64,000 bases of DNA from Stutzerimonas xanthomarina DSM 18231 (GTDB lineage Bacteria; Pseudomonadota; Gammaproteobacteria; Pseudomonadales; Pseudomonadaceae): positions 806,001 to 870,000 of the forward strand of contig NZ_FQXA01000001.1 in NCBI RefSeq assembly GCF_900129835.1, read 5' to 3'. The notes under the pieces were generated by a model. It was not told where the DNA came from and ran no database searches. It worked only from the letters and a program-made list of their open reading frames with translations. The translations under genes were made by a program, and so were the position numbers. The stretch's first letter is position 1, and each line of letters opens with the position of its first letter. Shown here in pieces: positions 46,161 to 56,663 of this stretch.

Positions 46161-46942
46161 ATGACGATCCCGTGATTCAGGTTCAGGGGCTGGTCAACCG
46201 CTTCGGCAATCAGGCGGTGCACGTCAATCTCGACCTGAACATCCGCCGCGGCGAGATTCTTGGTGTGGTCGGCGGCTCCGGTACCGGAAAATCGGTATTG
46301 CTGCGCAGCATTGTCGGCTTGCGTCAGCCCAACGCCGGCAGCGTCAAGGTGTTCGGCGAAAACCTGCTGAAGCTCTCAACCCAGCGCCGATCGGAAGTCG
46401 AGCGACGCTTCGGCGTGCTGTTCCAGCGCGGTGCCCTGTTTACCTCGCTCAACCTGCAGGAAAACGTCGCCCTGCCGCTGATCGAGCACATCGGCCTCAA
46501 GCGCGCCGATGCCGAGCACCTGGCACGGCAGAAGCTGGCGCTGGCCGGCCTGCCGCCGGAAGCCGCCTGCAAATATCCCGATGAGCTGTCCGGCGGCATG
46601 GTCAAGCGCGCTGCCCTGGCTCGTGCGCTGGCGCTAGACCCGGAGGTGCTGTTTCTCGACGAACCCACCGCCGGCCTCGACCCGATCGGCGCCGCCGCCT
46701 TCGATCAGTTGATTCTGACCCTGCGCGATGCGCTGGGCTTCAGTGTGTTTCTGGTCACTCATGACCTCGACACGCTGTACACCATCTGCGACCGCATTGC
46801 TGTCCTGGCGCAGAAACGCGTCTTGGTGGTCGACACGCTGGAAAAGGTCGCCGCGACCGACGACGAATGGATTCGCGAATATTTTCACGGCCCGCGTGGC
46901 CGCGCCGCGCACGACGCCGCGCAACGGTTGGAGAATCCCTAA
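46157..46942 (+). CDS. MlaF-type ABC transporter ATPase
   Basis: A 261-aa ATPase of the MCE-type transporter. Walker A is GGSGTGKSVLLRS, the Q loop is LFQRGALF, the signature is LSGGMVKRAALARALAL, Walker B is PEVLFLDEPTAGLDP and the switch His is in VTHDLDT. The start is GTG 46157 within the overlap GTGA with the permease. The C-terminal extension WIREYFHGPRGRAA is common in MlaF. It ends directly before the MCE gene (no gap), so the four genes 45009-48498 are one operon. Confidence 0.95.
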   Translation: MNDDPVIQVQGLVNRFGNQAVHVNLDLNIRRGEILGVVGGSGTGKSVLLRSIVGLRQPNAGSVKVFGENLLKLSTQRRSEVERRFGVLFQRGALFTSLNLQENVALPLIEHIGLKRADAEHLARQKLALAGLPPEAACKYPDELSGGMVKRAALARALALDPEVLFLDEPTAGLDPIGAAAFDQLILTLRDALGFSVFLVTHDLDTLYTICDRIAVLAQKRVLVVDTLEKVAATDDEWIREYFHGPRGRAAHDAAQRLENP

Positions 46943-47881
46943 ATGGAAACCCGTGCCCATCATGTATTGATCGGTTTGTTCACCGTGGTCGCGGTCGGCT
47001 GCGCGCTGCTCTTCGCCCTGTGGCTGGGTAAATCCAGCATGGATCGCGAATACAGTTACTACGACATCGGCTTCAGCCAGGCCGTCAGCGGTCTGTCCAG
47101 TGGCAGCTCGGTGGAATACAGCGGCATCAAGGTCGGCGATGTCACCGAGCTGTGGCTGGAGCCGGATGACCCACGCAAGGTCCGCGCACGCATCCGCGTG
47201 TATGGCGGCACGCCGATCAAGACCAACACCCAGGCGCGCCTGGCCCTGGCCAATATCACCGGCAGCATGGTCATCCAGCTGCACGGCGGCACCCCGGACG
47301 CCCCGCGGCTCGAAGGCGAACGCGATGATCCGCCACTGATCATCGCCGATCCGTCGTCGCTCAGCGCATTGCTGGAAAACGGCGAAGATCTGATGAGCAA
47401 CATCAACAACCTCCTGCTCAGCGCCAACCAGATCTTCTCCGAGGAGAACACCAGTCGGCTGAGCCGCACGCTTGAGCATCTGGAGCAGGCCACCAGTGTG
47501 CTCTCCGAGCACCGTGGCGACTTGGCGCAGACGCTGCAGCAGTTCAATCAGCTGAGCCAGCAGGCCAACACGGTGATGGGTGAACTGTCGAGCCTGGCGC
47601 GCAACGCCAACGGCCTCTTGGATGATCAGGGCCGTAGCGTGCTGACCAGCGCAGCGCAGTCGATGGACACGCTGGACCAAGCCACGGCTCGGCTGGACAA
47701 ACTGCTTGAGGACAACGAAGGCGCGCTGAGCAACGGCATGCAGGGCTTCAACGAGCTCGGCCCGGCCATCAACGAGCTGCGCACCACCCTTGGCGCGCTG
47801 CGCCGCGTGACTCAGCGCCTGGAAGACAACCCGAGCGGCTTTCTGCTCGGCCGCGACAAACTGCAGGAGTTCAACCCATGA
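46943..47881 (+). CDS. MCE-domain (MlaD-type) lipid-binding protein
   Basis: A 312-aa protein anchored by one N-terminal helix (about 8-28) with a periplasmic MCE domain (about 40-120; VSGLSSGSSVEYSGIKVGDV is the family core) and a long helical C-terminal half. The C-terminal part has heptad-like repeats (LSRTLEHLEQATSVLSEHRG) that probably form a helical barrel or tunnel with other subunits, as in LetB/PqiB or MlaD-like hexamers. It is longer than E. coli MlaD (183 aa). It overlaps the lipoprotein gene by four bases. Confidence 0.92.
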   Translation: METRAHHVLIGLFTVVAVGCALLFALWLGKSSMDREYSYYDIGFSQAVSGLSSGSSVEYSGIKVGDVTELWLEPDDPRKVRARIRVYGGTPIKTNTQARLALANITGSMVIQLHGGTPDAPRLEGERDDPPLIIADPSSLSALLENGEDLMSNINNLLLSANQIFSEENTSRLSRTLEHLEQATSVLSEHRGDLAQTLQQFNQLSQQANTVMGELSSLARNANGLLDDQGRSVLTSAAQSMDTLDQATARLDKLLEDNEGALSNGMQGFNELGPAINELRTTLGALRRVTQRLEDNPSGFLLGRDKLQEFNP

Positions 47882-48498
47882 ACCTTCGCCACTCCCTGTC
47901 CCGCCTCGCACTGTTCGGGCTGTTCGCGACGCTCGCGGCGTGTTCGATCCTGCCGGAGTCCGAAACCCTTCGTATCTACCTGCTGCCCACGACGCCCACG
48001 CCGCAGCAGGCCAGCACACCCGCGCTCCAGCATGCACTGCGCATCAATACGCCCCAGGCCAGCCGCATCCTTTCGAGCCAGCGCATCGCCGTGGTGCCGC
48101 AAGGCAACCAGATCAGCGCCTATCAAGGCGCGCGCTGGAGCGACGCCGCGCCGGTGCTGCTGCGTGATCGCCTGATCGAAGCCTTTCAGCGCGACGGCCG
48201 AATGCCGTCGGTGAGCAACGAGGACATCAACCTCTACGCCGACCTCAGCCTGCATAGCGACCTGCGCGCCTTCCAGACGGTGTATGTCGACGACAAGCCA
48301 GTCGTGGTCATCACGCTCGACGCGCGCCTGGTCAACCGCAACGACCAGCACACCCTCGCCAACCACCGCTTCGAGGTGCGCCAACCCAGCGCCGACCCGA
48401 GTGTGGAAAGCGTGGTCGAGGCGTTCGGCAAGGCCAGCGATCAGCTCAGCGGCGAAATCCTCGAGTGGACCTTGAGCCACGCCCGCACGCTGCAATGA
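47878..48498 (+). CDS. PqiC-type ABC transport auxiliary lipoprotein
   Basis: A 206-aa outer-membrane or periplasmic lipoprotein. The signal ends in the lipobox LAAC (Cys22). The mature part belongs to the ABC-type transport auxiliary lipoprotein family (PqiC/YmbA-like): RIYLLPTTPTP near the N-terminus, SSQRIAVVPQGNQISAYQGA, then RWSDAAPVLLRDRLIEAFQ. It is the last gene of the MCE operon and probably links the helical MCE tube with the outer membrane. No MlaC-like periplasmic carrier is encoded, which fits a tube-type rather than a shuttle-type system. Confidence 0.87.
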   Translation: MNLRHSLSRLALFGLFATLAACSILPESETLRIYLLPTTPTPQQASTPALQHALRINTPQASRILSSQRIAVVPQGNQISAYQGARWSDAAPVLLRDRLIEAFQRDGRMPSVSNEDINLYADLSLHSDLRAFQTVYVDDKPVVVITLDARLVNRNDQHTLANHRFEVRQPSADPSVESVVEAFGKASDQLSGEILEWTLSHARTLQ

Positions 48499-48610
48499 GC
48501 TGACGCGCAACGCTTGTCGCTATTCACGCCGGACTTGATCCAGATACACATAATCGCCGTGGTAGAGCGCTTAAGATGGCTCCGGACTTCACAACAGCCG
48601 GAGCACACCC

Positions 48611-49687
48611 ATGAGTCAGCCTCGCACCCGAACTGCACTCAAGGCCATGGCAATCCTTGCCGCGATCGCTGTGATCGGCGTGCTGATGTGGACAGAGTTG
48701 CGCCCCAGCGGCCTGGGCGACGGCTTCGCCAGCGGTAATGGTCGCATCGAAGCCACCGAAATCGACATCGCCACCAAGAGCCCGGGCCGCGTGCTGGCGA
48801 TCCTGGTGGACGAGGGTGATTTCATCCAGCCCGGCCAAGTGCTGGCGCGCATGGACACCGAGGTGCTGCAGGCGCAGCTGAACCAGGCGCGCGCGCAGGT
48901 CCGCCAGGGCGAGAACGCCATCCTTACCGCACAGGCCATGGTTGCCCAGCGCGAGAGCGAACGGGCCACCGCCGAAGCCGTCGTCACCCAGCGCCGTGCC
49001 GAGCTGACGGCCGCGCAGAAACGTCATCAGCGCACCGAAACGCTGGTGGCGCGCAATGCCATGGCGCGCCAGCAATTGGATGATGATCTCGCCGCAATGC
49101 AGAGCGCCCAGGCGGCGCTGGCGGCGGCGCGCTCGCAGGTCATCTCCGTCGACGCAGGGATTGCCGCCGCGAAATCCCAAGTGATCGAAGCGCAGTCAGC
49201 CGTCGAAGCGGCACAGGCCGGCGTCGAACGCCTGCAGGCGGATATCCGAGACAGCGAGTTAAAGAGTGACCGAACGGCTCGGGTGCAATACCGCGTGGCG
49301 CAACCCGGCGAGGTGCTCGGCGCGGGCGGCAAGCTGCTCAATCTGGTCGACCTGGCCGATGTCTACATGACGTTCTTCCTGCCAGAGCGTCAGGCTGGTC
49401 GCGTCGCCATCGGCTCGGAGGTGCGCATCGTCATCGATGCCGCCCCGCAATACGTCATTCCGGCCAAGGTCAGCTATGTGGCCAGCGTGGCGCAATTCAC
49501 ACCCAAGACCGTGGAAACCGAAAGCGAGCGCGAAAAGCTGATGTTCCGGGTCAAGGCGCGCATCGATCCGGAACTGCTCAAGCGTCACATGGAGCAGGTC
49601 AAGACCGGCCTGCCGGGCATGGCCTATCTGAAGCTCGACGCTGAAAGCGAGTGGCCCGCCGATCTGCAGATCAATGTAACGCCATGA
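48611..49687 (+). CDS. HlyD/YhiI-type membrane fusion protein
   Basis: A 358-aa periplasmic adaptor of an ABC exporter. One N-terminal helix (about 10-27) anchors it. A biotinyl-lipoyl-like half ([20 protein letters not shown]) precedes a long Ala/Gln-rich coiled coil (about 80-210), followed by the second half ([20 protein letters not shown]) and a beta-barrel domain. It matches YhiI of the YhiI-RbbA-YhhJ group. The stop overlaps the ATG of the ATPase gene (ATGA). The 112-base gap to the MCE operon probably contains the promoter. Confidence 0.92.
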   Translation: MSQPRTRTALKAMAILAAIAVIGVLMWTELRPSGLGDGFASGNGRIEATEIDIATKSPGRVLAILVDEGDFIQPGQVLARMDTEVLQAQLNQARAQVRQGENAILTAQAMVAQRESERATAEAVVTQRRAELTAAQKRHQRTETLVARNAMARQQLDDDLAAMQSAQAALAAARSQVISVDAGIAAAKSQVIEAQSAVEAAQAGVERLQADIRDSELKSDRTARVQYRVAQPGEVLGAGGKLLNLVDLADVYMTFFLPERQAGRVAIGSEVRIVIDAAPQYVIPAKVSYVASVAQFTPKTVETESEREKLMFRVKARIDPELLKRHMEQVKTGLPGMAYLKLDAESEWPADLQINVTP

Positions 49688-52425
49688 GCGAGCCGCTCGA
49701 TTCGGTGGTGCAGGTTGCCGGGGTCAGCCTGCAATACGGCAAGACGCGTGCTCTGGATGAGCTGACGCTGACCTTGCCCGCGCGATGCATGGTCGGCCTG
49801 ATCGGCCCCGATGGGGTGGGCAAGTCCAGCCTGCTGGCGTTGATCTCCGGGGCGCGCAAGCTGCAGCAGGGCACGATAGGCGTACTCGGCGGCGACATCG
49901 CCGATCCCGGCCACCGGCGCAGGGTCTGCCCGCGCATCGCCTACATGCCTCAGGGGCTGGGCAAGAATCTGTATCCAACGCTCACCGTTTTCGAGAATCT
50001 CGAATTCTTCGGCCGCTTGTTCGGCCAGGCGGCTGAAGAGCGCCACTGGCGCATTGCTGAACTGACCCGCAGCACGGGTCTCGCTCCCTTCCTCCAGCGG
50101 CCGGCGGGCAAGCTGTCCGGGGGCATGAAGCAGAAGCTCGGCCTCTGCTGCGCGCTGATCCACGACCCGGATCTGTTGATCCTCGACGAGCCCACTACCG
50201 GCGTCGATCCGCTGTCACGTGCACAGTTCTGGGAGCTGATCGAGCGCATCCGCCGCGAGCGCCCACAGATGAGCGTACTGGTGGCCACCGCCTATATGGA
50301 TGAGGCGCAGCGCTTCGATCAGCTGGTGGCAATGGACGCCGGCCGCGTGCTGGCCACCGGCACGCCCGCCGAATTGCTGGCGCGCACCACCAGCGACTCG
50401 CTGGAGCAGGCCTTCATCCGCCTGCTGCCGGACGCCAAACGCAATCAGCATCGCGAATTGGTCATCCCACCGCCGCCGCACAGCGACAGCATTGCGATCG
50501 AGGCCCATGGTCTGACCATGCGCTTCGGCGATTTCGTCGCGGTGGACCAGGTCAATTTCCGCATCGCCCGTGGCGAAATCTTCGGCTTCCTCGGCTCCAA
50601 CGGCTGCGGCAAGACCACCACCATGAAGATGCTCACCGGCCTGCTGCCGGCCAGCGAGGGCGAGGCGCTGCTGTTCGGCAAGCCGGTGGACCCGCACGAC
50701 GTGCAGACCCGCCAACGCGTGGGTTACATGTCCCAGGCGTTCTCGCTGTACAGCGAGCTGACCGTGCGGCAGAACCTCGACCTGCACGCCCGGCTGTTCC
50801 ACCTGCCGGCCGAACGGCGCGGGCCGCGGGTGCAGGAAATGCTCACACGCTTCGATCTCACCGGCGACGCCGACAGCCTGCCCAGTCGCTTGCCGCTAGG
50901 CGTGCGTCAACGCCTGTCGCTGGCGGTGGCGGTGATCCACAATCCCGAAATCCTGATTCTCGACGAGCCCACTTCCGGCGTCGATCCGGTCGCCCGCGAC
51001 GGCTTCTGGGAGCTGCTGGTGCAGCTGTCACGGGAAGACGGCGTGACCATTTTCATCTCGACCCATTTCATGAACGAGGCACTGCGCTGCGACCGCATCT
51101 CGCTGATGCACGCCGGCCGGGTACTCGACAGCGACACGCCACAAGCGCTGATGACCAAGCGCGGGCTGCCGACGCTCGAAGCGACCTTCATCGCCTACCT
51201 GAAAGAAGCCGCCGCGGCGCACGCCGGCGAACAGCCGGCAGCCACATCAACCGCTACGCACGGCCAGATCGAAGCGTCCAGCAATAGCGTCCGCCCGGCC
51301 CGCTTCAGCCTGCGTCGGCTGCTCAGCTACACCCGCCGCGAGGCCATGGAACTGCGCCGTGACCCGATCCGCGCAACGCTGGCGATGCTCGGCAGCGTGC
51401 TGCTGATGTTCATCATGGGTTACGGGGTCAGTTTCGATGTGGAAAACCTGACCTATGCCGTGCTCGACGGGGACCAGACCACCACCAGTCAGCATTACCT
51501 GCAGAACATCGCCGGCTCGCGCTACTTCTTGGAAAAGTCGGCGCTGGCCAGCCATGCGGAACTGGATGCACGCCTGCGCAGCGGCGATATCAGTCTGGCG
51601 GTGGAAATCCCACCCAATTTCGGCCGCGACCTCAAACGCGGGGCCGTGCCTCAGGTCGCGTTCTGGATCGATGGCGCCATGCCCATGCGGGCCGACACCA
51701 TCAAAGGCTACGTGCAGGGCATTCATCTGACCTACCTGCAGCAACTGGCCCGCGAAGCCGGCGTGGACGGGAGGTTGGCGCCAGCCGACGTTGCCATCCG
51801 ATACCGCTACAACCCCGACGTGCAAAGCCTTCCAGCCATGGCGCCTGCGATGATTCCGCTGCTCTTGATGATGATTCCGGCGATGCTCACCGCCTTGGGT
51901 GTCGTGCGCGAGAAGGAGTTGGGCTCGATCACCAACTTCTACGTCACCCCGACCACCCGCCTGGAGTTCCTGCTCGGCAAGCAGCTGCCCTACATCGCCC
52001 TGGGCATGTTCAACTTCGCCACCCTGGCACTGCTGGCAGTGTTCGTCTTCGGTATCCCGATCAAGGGCAGCATCCTCACCCTCTGCCTTGGCGCCCTGCT
52101 CTACGTGGCCTGCGCCACCGGGCTGGGCCTGTTGATGTCGTCGATCCTCAACAGCCAGATCGCGGCCATTTTCGGCACCACCATCGTCACCCTGCTGCCG
52201 GCGATCCAGTTTTCCGGGCTGATCCACCCAACCTCGGCAATGGAAGGGTTCGGCGCCTTTATCGGCAAACTCTATCCCACCAGCCATTTTCTGATCATCA
52301 GCCGCGGGGTGTTTTCCAAGGCGCTGGGCCTGGCCGACCTGTACCCGTATTTCATCCCGATGCTCCTGGCGATTCCGCTGCTGACCCTGCTCAGCGTCGC
52401 CGGCCTGCGCAAGCAGGAGAAATAG
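49684..52425 (+). CDS. rbbA: RbbA/YhiH-type fused ABC exporter: two ATPase domains plus permease
   Basis: A 913-aa protein. The first ATPase domain (about 8-235) has Walker [10 protein letters not shown] (41-49), [12 protein letters not shown] and [13 protein letters not shown]. The second (about 275-510) has GSNGCGKTT, a degenerate signature [11 protein letters not shown] and [12 protein letters not shown]. The C-terminal part is an ABC2-type permease with a large periplasmic loop and six helices, with the motif [18 protein letters not shown]. coli RbbA was reported as a ribosome-associated ATPase, while the gene neighbours (HlyD and permease) point to export; both are known claims. The cargo is not known. 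Confidence 0.92.
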   Translation: MSEPLDSVVQVAGVSLQYGKTRALDELTLTLPARCMVGLIGPDGVGKSSLLALISGARKLQQGTIGVLGGDIADPGHRRRVCPRIAYMPQGLGKNLYPTLTVFENLEFFGRLFGQAAEERHWRIAELTRSTGLAPFLQRPAGKLSGGMKQKLGLCCALIHDPDLLILDEPTTGVDPLSRAQFWELIERIRRERPQMSVLVATAYMDEAQRFDQLVAMDAGRVLATGTPAELLARTTSDSLEQAFIRLLPDAKRNQHRELVIPPPPHSDSIAIEAHGLTMRFGDFVAVDQVNFRIARGEIFGFLGSNGCGKTTTMKMLTGLLPASEGEALLFGKPVDPHDVQTRQRVGYMSQAFSLYSELTVRQNLDLHARLFHLPAERRGPRVQEMLTRFDLTGDADSLPSRLPLGVRQRLSLAVAVIHNPEILILDEPTSGVDPVARDGFWELLVQLSREDGVTIFISTHFMNEALRCDRISLMHAGRVLDSDTPQALMTKRGLPTLEATFIAYLKEAAAAHAGEQPAATSTATHGQIEASSNSVRPARFSLRRLLSYTRREAMELRRDPIRATLAMLGSVLLMFIMGYGVSFDVENLTYAVLDGDQTTTSQHYLQNIAGSRYFLEKSALASHAELDARLRSGDISLAVEIPPNFGRDLKRGAVPQVAFWIDGAMPMRADTIKGYVQGIHLTYLQQLAREAGVDGRLAPADVAIRYRYNPDVQSLPAMAPAMIPLLLMMIPAMLTALGVVREKELGSITNFYVTPTTRLEFLLGKQLPYIALGMFNFATLALLAVFVFGIPIKGSILTLCLGALLYVACATGLGLLMSSILNSQIAAIFGTTIVTLLPAIQFSGLIHPTSAMEGFGAFIGKLYPTSHFLIISRGVFSKALGLADLYPYFIPMLLAIPLLTLLSVAGLRKQEK

Positions 52426-52426
52426 C

Positions 52427-53554
52427 ATGGCCAATGTCCGCCGCAAGCTCAGCAACATCATCCAGCTCGGCCTCAAAGAGCTGCGCAGCCTCTACCGCGA
52501 TCCGGCAATGCTGGTGCTGATCATCTATTCGTTCACCCTGGCCATCTACGAAGGCGCCACCGCCGTGCCCGAGGCACCGCACCGTGCCAGCATCGCCGTA
52601 GTCGATGAGGATCGCTCGCAGGCCTCGCTGCGCATCGTCAACGCCTTCCAGCTGCCCTACTTCATTGAGCCCAAGGCCATCACCCTGCAGCGGATGGACA
52701 GCGGCATGGATGCGGGTCTCTACACCTTTACCCTGAACATCCCGCCGAATTTCCAGGCAGATTTACTGGCCGGTCGCCAGCCGACAATCCAGCTCAATGT
52801 CGACGCCACCCAGGTCAGCCAGGCGTTCACCGGCGCCGGCCAGATTCAGCAGATCATCGCCAGCGAGACCGCTGACTTCGTCCGCCGCTACCGCAGCGTT
52901 GATGCCCTGCCGGTCGAAGCCGTCGTGCGCACGGCCTTCAACCCCAACCTGAATCGCGCCTGGTTCGGTGCCGTGAACGAGGTGATCAACCAGATCACCA
53001 TGCTGGCGATCATCCTCACTGGCGCTGCGCTGATTCGCGAGCGTGAACACGGCACCATTGAGCACCTGCTGGTGATGCCGGTGACGCCGTTCGAGATCAT
53101 GGTCGGTAAGGTCTGGGCGATGGGACTGGTGGTGTTGGCGGCCGCGGCGTTCGCGCTGCGCTTCGTGGTCGAGGGTTGGCTCGACATTCCGATTCAGGGC
53201 TCGCTGCTGCTGTTTGCCGGCGGCGCCGCGCTGCATCTGTTTGCTGCCACGTCCATGGGCATCTTCTTCGGCACGGTGGCGCGCTCCATGCCGCAACTGG
53301 GTCTGCTGGTGATTCTCACGCTGATCCCGTTGCAGATTCTCTCCGGTGGCGTGACCCCGCGCGAAAGCATGCCGGCGCTGATCCAGCACATCATGCTGGC
53401 GGCACCGACCACCCATTTCGTCGAACTGGCGCAGGCCATTCTTTTCCGCGGCGCCGGCGTCTCGGTGATCTGGCCACAACTGCTGGCGCTGCTGGCTATC
53501 GGCGCGGTGTTTTTCGTCGGTGCGTTGTCACGTTTGCGTCAGTCGTTGCGTTAG
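52427..53554 (+). CDS. yhhJ: YhhJ-type ABC-2 permease
   Basis: A 375-aa inner-membrane permease, second half of the exporter encoded with rbbA. It has one N-terminal helix (about 25-42), a large periplasmic domain (about 45-175) and five more helices. The conserved cytoplasmic motif LIREREHGTIEHLLVMPVTP is complete. The ATG lies 1 base after the rbbA stop. Its stop codon overlaps the stop of a small convergent gene by three bases. Confidence 0.93.
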   Translation: MANVRRKLSNIIQLGLKELRSLYRDPAMLVLIIYSFTLAIYEGATAVPEAPHRASIAVVDEDRSQASLRIVNAFQLPYFIEPKAITLQRMDSGMDAGLYTFTLNIPPNFQADLLAGRQPTIQLNVDATQVSQAFTGAGQIQQIIASETADFVRRYRSVDALPVEAVVRTAFNPNLNRAWFGAVNEVINQITMLAIILTGAALIREREHGTIEHLLVMPVTPFEIMVGKVWAMGLVVLAAAAFALRFVVEGWLDIPIQGSLLLFAGGAALHLFAATSMGIFFGTVARSMPQLGLLVILTLIPLQILSGGVTPRESMPALIQHIMLAAPTTHFVELAQAILFRGAGVSVIWPQLLALLAIGAVFFVGALSRLRQSLR

Positions 53555-53850
53555 CGGTCGTAGCCGGTAGACGGGTCAACCTCGGGCGACGGTTGCAATT
53601 CGACCTCGAACACTGATCCACCCGCGGCGGGTTCTACCCCGGTCAGGGCGCCGACCAACTGCAGCTGGCGGTCGAAGCTTGATTGGATCTGCGCCACCCG
53701 CGACACCATGCGGCGGCTGGCGATGCGTACGCCGGGGTCCTCGCTGGCCATCATTTCGAATGAATGGGTGGTCAGGGCGTCGCTCAGTTGCGACAGACTG
53801 CGTACGGTCAAGCTCAGAAGCTCGGCCAGTTGATCGTTACAAGTGTGCAT
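53551..53850 (-). CDS. Conserved hypothetical protein, 99 aa
   Basis: Not recognised by family. The start MHTCNDQLAELLSLTVRSLS at 53850 begins a probably all-helical, soluble protein: two amphipathic helices with leucine spacing (LSDALTTHSFEMM and VSRVAQIQSSFDRQLQLV), then an acidic, Pro-rich tail (VEVDP-like). The build recalls phasin-like or chemotaxis-helper small helical proteins, but I cannot assign it. The longer in-frame upstream part (to 54021) is not convincing. Its end overlaps the yhhJ stop. Confidence 0.6.
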   Translation of the reverse strand: MHTCNDQLAELLSLTVRSLSQLSDALTTHSFEMMASEDPGVRIASRRMVSRVAQIQSSFDRQLQLVGALTGVEPAAGGSVFEVELQPSPEVDPSTGYDR

Positions 53851-54181
53851 TCCATTGCCACCCAAGGGTTGATATCGCCGTGATGTTACTGCATTTTTGC
53901 GGCCATTTTGCATCGCCGCTTTGGTCGAATAATCGCGGCGTCTGGGCTGACCGCTGACGAGCGTGAGGCACGCACGGCAATCCAGCGGGAAAATGACGAC
54001 CAGCCCGTGCCGGGGGAACAAGGCTCTGTCCAGCGGTTTGGCGGGACCACGCCGGCCGGCACATTCACACCCACTCGTGGCTCACCGTCGTGAGCGGGAA
54101 TTTTTGTATTTTCGGCGGGTCTATCCTGCCGACATGCCAAGAGCCTGTAGCTCTGTAGCGCGCCAAGGAAGCCACTCAATC
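53851..54181. other. 331-base divergent spacer before rmlB
   Basis: No gene is seen. It should contain the promoters of the small minus-strand gene and of the rml operon. An A+T-rich stretch GAATTTTTGTATTTTCGG lies about 70 bases before rmlB and is the best candidate for the rml promoter, but no good -35/-10 pair was found. The rmlB ribosome site AAGGAAG is at 54165-54171. Confidence 0.5.
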
Positions 54182-55252
54182 ATGCGCATTCTCGTTACCG
54201 GCGGAGCCGGATTCATCGGCTCTGCTCTGATCCGCCATCTGATCCAAGACACCGGGCACAGCGTGCTCAACCTGGACAAGCTGACCTACGCCGGCAATCT
54301 CGAGTCGCTGGCCGAAGTTCATAACAGCGACCGATACCAATTTCTGCAAGCCGATATCGCCGATCGCGACCGTGTCAGCGAAGCGCTGCTGGAATTCCAG
54401 CCGGACGCCATCATGCATCTGGCCGCCGAATCCCATGTCGATCGTTCGATAGACGGCCCGGCTGAGTTTATCCAGACCAACATCGTTGGTACGTATCAGT
54501 TGCTTGAGGCGACGCGTGCCTATTGGCAGTCGCTGCCAGCAGAGCACCGCGAAGCCTTTCGCTTCCACCATATCTCCACCGATGAGGTGTACGGCGATCT
54601 GCACGGCGTCGATGACTTGTTCACCGAAACCACACCCTACGCGCCCAGCTCGCCTTATTCCGCTAGCAAGGCCTCTTCGGATCACTTGGTCCGGGCCTGG
54701 CAGCGTACCTATGGGCTGCCGGTACTGATCACCAATTGCTCGAACAACTACGGGCCCTATCACTTCCCCGAGAAACTGATCCCGCTGGTGATCCTCAACG
54801 CGCTGGATGGCAAGCCGCTGCCGGTCTACGGCAACGGCACCCAGGTACGTGACTGGCTGTTCGTCGAGGACCATGCGCGTGCGCTGTTCAAGGTCGTGAC
54901 CGAAGGCACCGTCGGTGAGACCTACAACATCGGCGGTCACAACGAGCAGAAGAATATCGACGTGGTGCGCGGCATCTGCGCGCTGCTCGAAGAGCTGGCG
55001 CCGCAGAAGCCTGCCGGCATCGAGCGCTTCGAAGACCTGATCACCTTCGTCAAGGATCGCCCAGGCCACGACCTGCGCTACGCCATCGACGCCAGCAAGA
55101 TCGAACGCGAGCTGGGCTGGGTCCCGCAGGAAACCTTCGAGACCGGCCTGCGCAAGACCGTACAGTGGTATCTGAACAATCTGGAATGGTGCCGTCGCGT
55201 TCAGGACGGCAGCTATCAACGTGAGCGCCTTGGCGCGCTGGAGAACGCATGA
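54182..55252 (+). CDS. rmlB: dTDP-glucose 4,6-dehydratase
   Basis: Second enzyme of dTDP-L-rhamnose synthesis; 356 aa, cytoplasmic. An extended SDR: NAD-binding [14 protein letters not shown] at residue 8, [15 protein letters not shown], catalytic triad region [13 protein letters not shown] and [15 protein letters not shown] (Tyr-x3-Lys). Start ATG 54182 follows AAGGAAG at good spacing; the longer in-frame extension is not conserved. First of four genes linked by ATGA overlaps. Confidence 0.97.
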   Translation: MRILVTGGAGFIGSALIRHLIQDTGHSVLNLDKLTYAGNLESLAEVHNSDRYQFLQADIADRDRVSEALLEFQPDAIMHLAAESHVDRSIDGPAEFIQTNIVGTYQLLEATRAYWQSLPAEHREAFRFHHISTDEVYGDLHGVDDLFTETTPYAPSSPYSASKASSDHLVRAWQRTYGLPVLITNCSNNYGPYHFPEKLIPLVILNALDGKPLPVYGNGTQVRDWLFVEDHARALFKVVTEGTVGETYNIGGHNEQKNIDVVRGICALLEELAPQKPAGIERFEDLITFVKDRPGHDLRYAIDASKIERELGWVPQETFETGLRKTVQWYLNNLEWCRRVQDGSYQRERLGALENA

Positions 55253-56121
55253 AAGGAATCATCCTCGCCGGAGGCTCCGGTACCCGTCTGCACCCCATCA
55301 CCCTGGGCGTATCCAAGCAGCTGCTGCCGATCTACGACAAGCCGATGGCGTACTACCCGATCTCGGTACTGATGTTGGCCGGGATCCGCGACATCCTGCT
55401 GATCTCCACGCCGCAGGACCTGCCGCAGTACAAGAACCTGCTCGGCGACGGTAGCCAATTCGGCGTGAGCATCAGCTATGCCGAGCAGCCATCACCGGAC
55501 GGTCTGGCGCAGGCCTTCCTGATCGGTGAAGAGTTCATCGGCAACGACCCGGTGTGCCTGATCCTCGGCGACAACATCTTCCACGGCCAGCATTTCACCG
55601 AAATGCTGCAGCGCGCCTCGGCCCAGCAAAAGGGCGCTACGGTCTTCGGTTACTGGGTCAAGGATCCGGAGCGCTTCGGCGTCATTGATTTCGACGAAAA
55701 CGGCAAGGCGCTGTCGATCGAAGAGAAACCGGCCAAGCCGAAGTCCAGCTACGCGGTGACCGGCCTGTATTTCTACGACAACGACGTGGTCGAGATCGCC
55801 AAGTCGATCAAGCCTTCGCCGCGCGGCGAGCTGGAGATCACCGACGTCAACAATGCCTACCTCAAGCGCGGCGACCTCAACGTCGAGCGCTTCGGTCGCG
55901 GCTTCGCCTGGCTCGATACCGGCACCCACGATAGCCTGCTGGAAGCCTCACAGTACGTGCAGACCATCGAGCACCGTCAGGGCCTGAAAGTCGCCTGCCT
56001 GGAAGAGATCGCCTACCAGCACAAGTGGATCGACCGTGAGCAGCTGCTGCAGCGCGCCGATGCGCTGGGCAAGACCGGCTACGGCCAGTACCTGTTCAAG
56101 CTCGCCGGTGAAGATGCATGA
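55249..56121 (+). CDS. rmlA: Glucose-1-phosphate thymidylyltransferase
   Basis: First enzyme of the pathway: glucose-1-phosphate and dTTP give dTDP-glucose. The 290-aa protein has the nucleotidyltransferase signature [20 protein letters not shown] and the metal/substrate motifs [10 protein letters not shown] and [16 protein letters not shown]. The ATG overlaps the rmlB stop. The enzyme is normally inhibited by dTDP-rhamnose. Confidence 0.97.
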   Translation: MKGIILAGGSGTRLHPITLGVSKQLLPIYDKPMAYYPISVLMLAGIRDILLISTPQDLPQYKNLLGDGSQFGVSISYAEQPSPDGLAQAFLIGEEFIGNDPVCLILGDNIFHGQHFTEMLQRASAQQKGATVFGYWVKDPERFGVIDFDENGKALSIEEKPAKPKSSYAVTGLYFYDNDVVEIAKSIKPSPRGELEITDVNNAYLKRGDLNVERFGRGFAWLDTGTHDSLLEASQYVQTIEHRQGLKVACLEEIAYQHKWIDREQLLQRADALGKTGYGQYLFKLAGEDA

Positions 56122-56663
56122 AAGTCATCGAAACCGAGATCCCTGACGTACTGATCATCGAGCCGAAGGTGTTCGGTGATGAGCGCGGGTTCTTCTACGA
56201 GAGCTTCAACGCCGCGGCTTTCGAGGCCGCGACGGGGGTCAAGCGCAGCTTTGTTCAGGACAACCACTCCAAGTCCCAGCGTGGTGTGCTGCGGGGGCTG
56301 CACTATCAGATCCAGCAGCCGCAAGGAAAACTGGTGCGGGTGGTGGCCGGGGAAGTGTTCGACGTAGCCGTGGATTTGCGCCGCAGTTCGCCGAGCTTTG
56401 GGCGCTGGGTTGCCGTCCATCTGAGTGCCGCAAATCAGCGCCAACTGTGGATTCCGGAAGGATTCGCGCATGGCTTCGTGGTACTCAGCGAAAGCGCCGA
56501 GTTTCTGTACAAGACTACCGACTACTACGCACCCGCCCACGAACGCTCGTTGCTCTGGAACGACCCACAGATCGGCATCGACTGGCCATTCACCGAGCCG
56601 CCTCAGCTGTCGCAGAAAGACATCGACGGCAAGGTACTCAGCGAAGCGGAGCTGTTCGCATGA
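56118..56663 (+). CDS. rmlC: dTDP-4-dehydrorhamnose 3,5-epimerase
   Basis: Third enzyme; a 181-aa cupin-fold epimerase. The catalytic His region is [20 protein letters not shown], and the base/Tyr region [20 protein letters not shown] is intact. Its ATG overlaps the rmlA stop and its TGA overlaps the rmlD start. Length is normal for the family. Confidence 0.97.
   Translation: MKVIETEIPDVLIIEPKVFGDERGFFYESFNAAAFEAATGVKRSFVQDNHSKSQRGVLRGLHYQIQQPQGKLVRVVAGEVFDVAVDLRRSSPSFGRWVAVHLSAANQRQLWIPEGFAHGFVVLSESAEFLYKTTDYYAPAHERSLLWNDPQIGIDWPFTEPPQLSQKDIDGKVLSEAELFA

Noticed and set aside
48648..48660. TGGCAATCCTTGC, resembling a -24/-12 sigma-54 promoter
   Set aside because: It lies inside the coding start of the HlyD-type gene, has no activator gene nearby and a less favourable -24 half. 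Probably chance.
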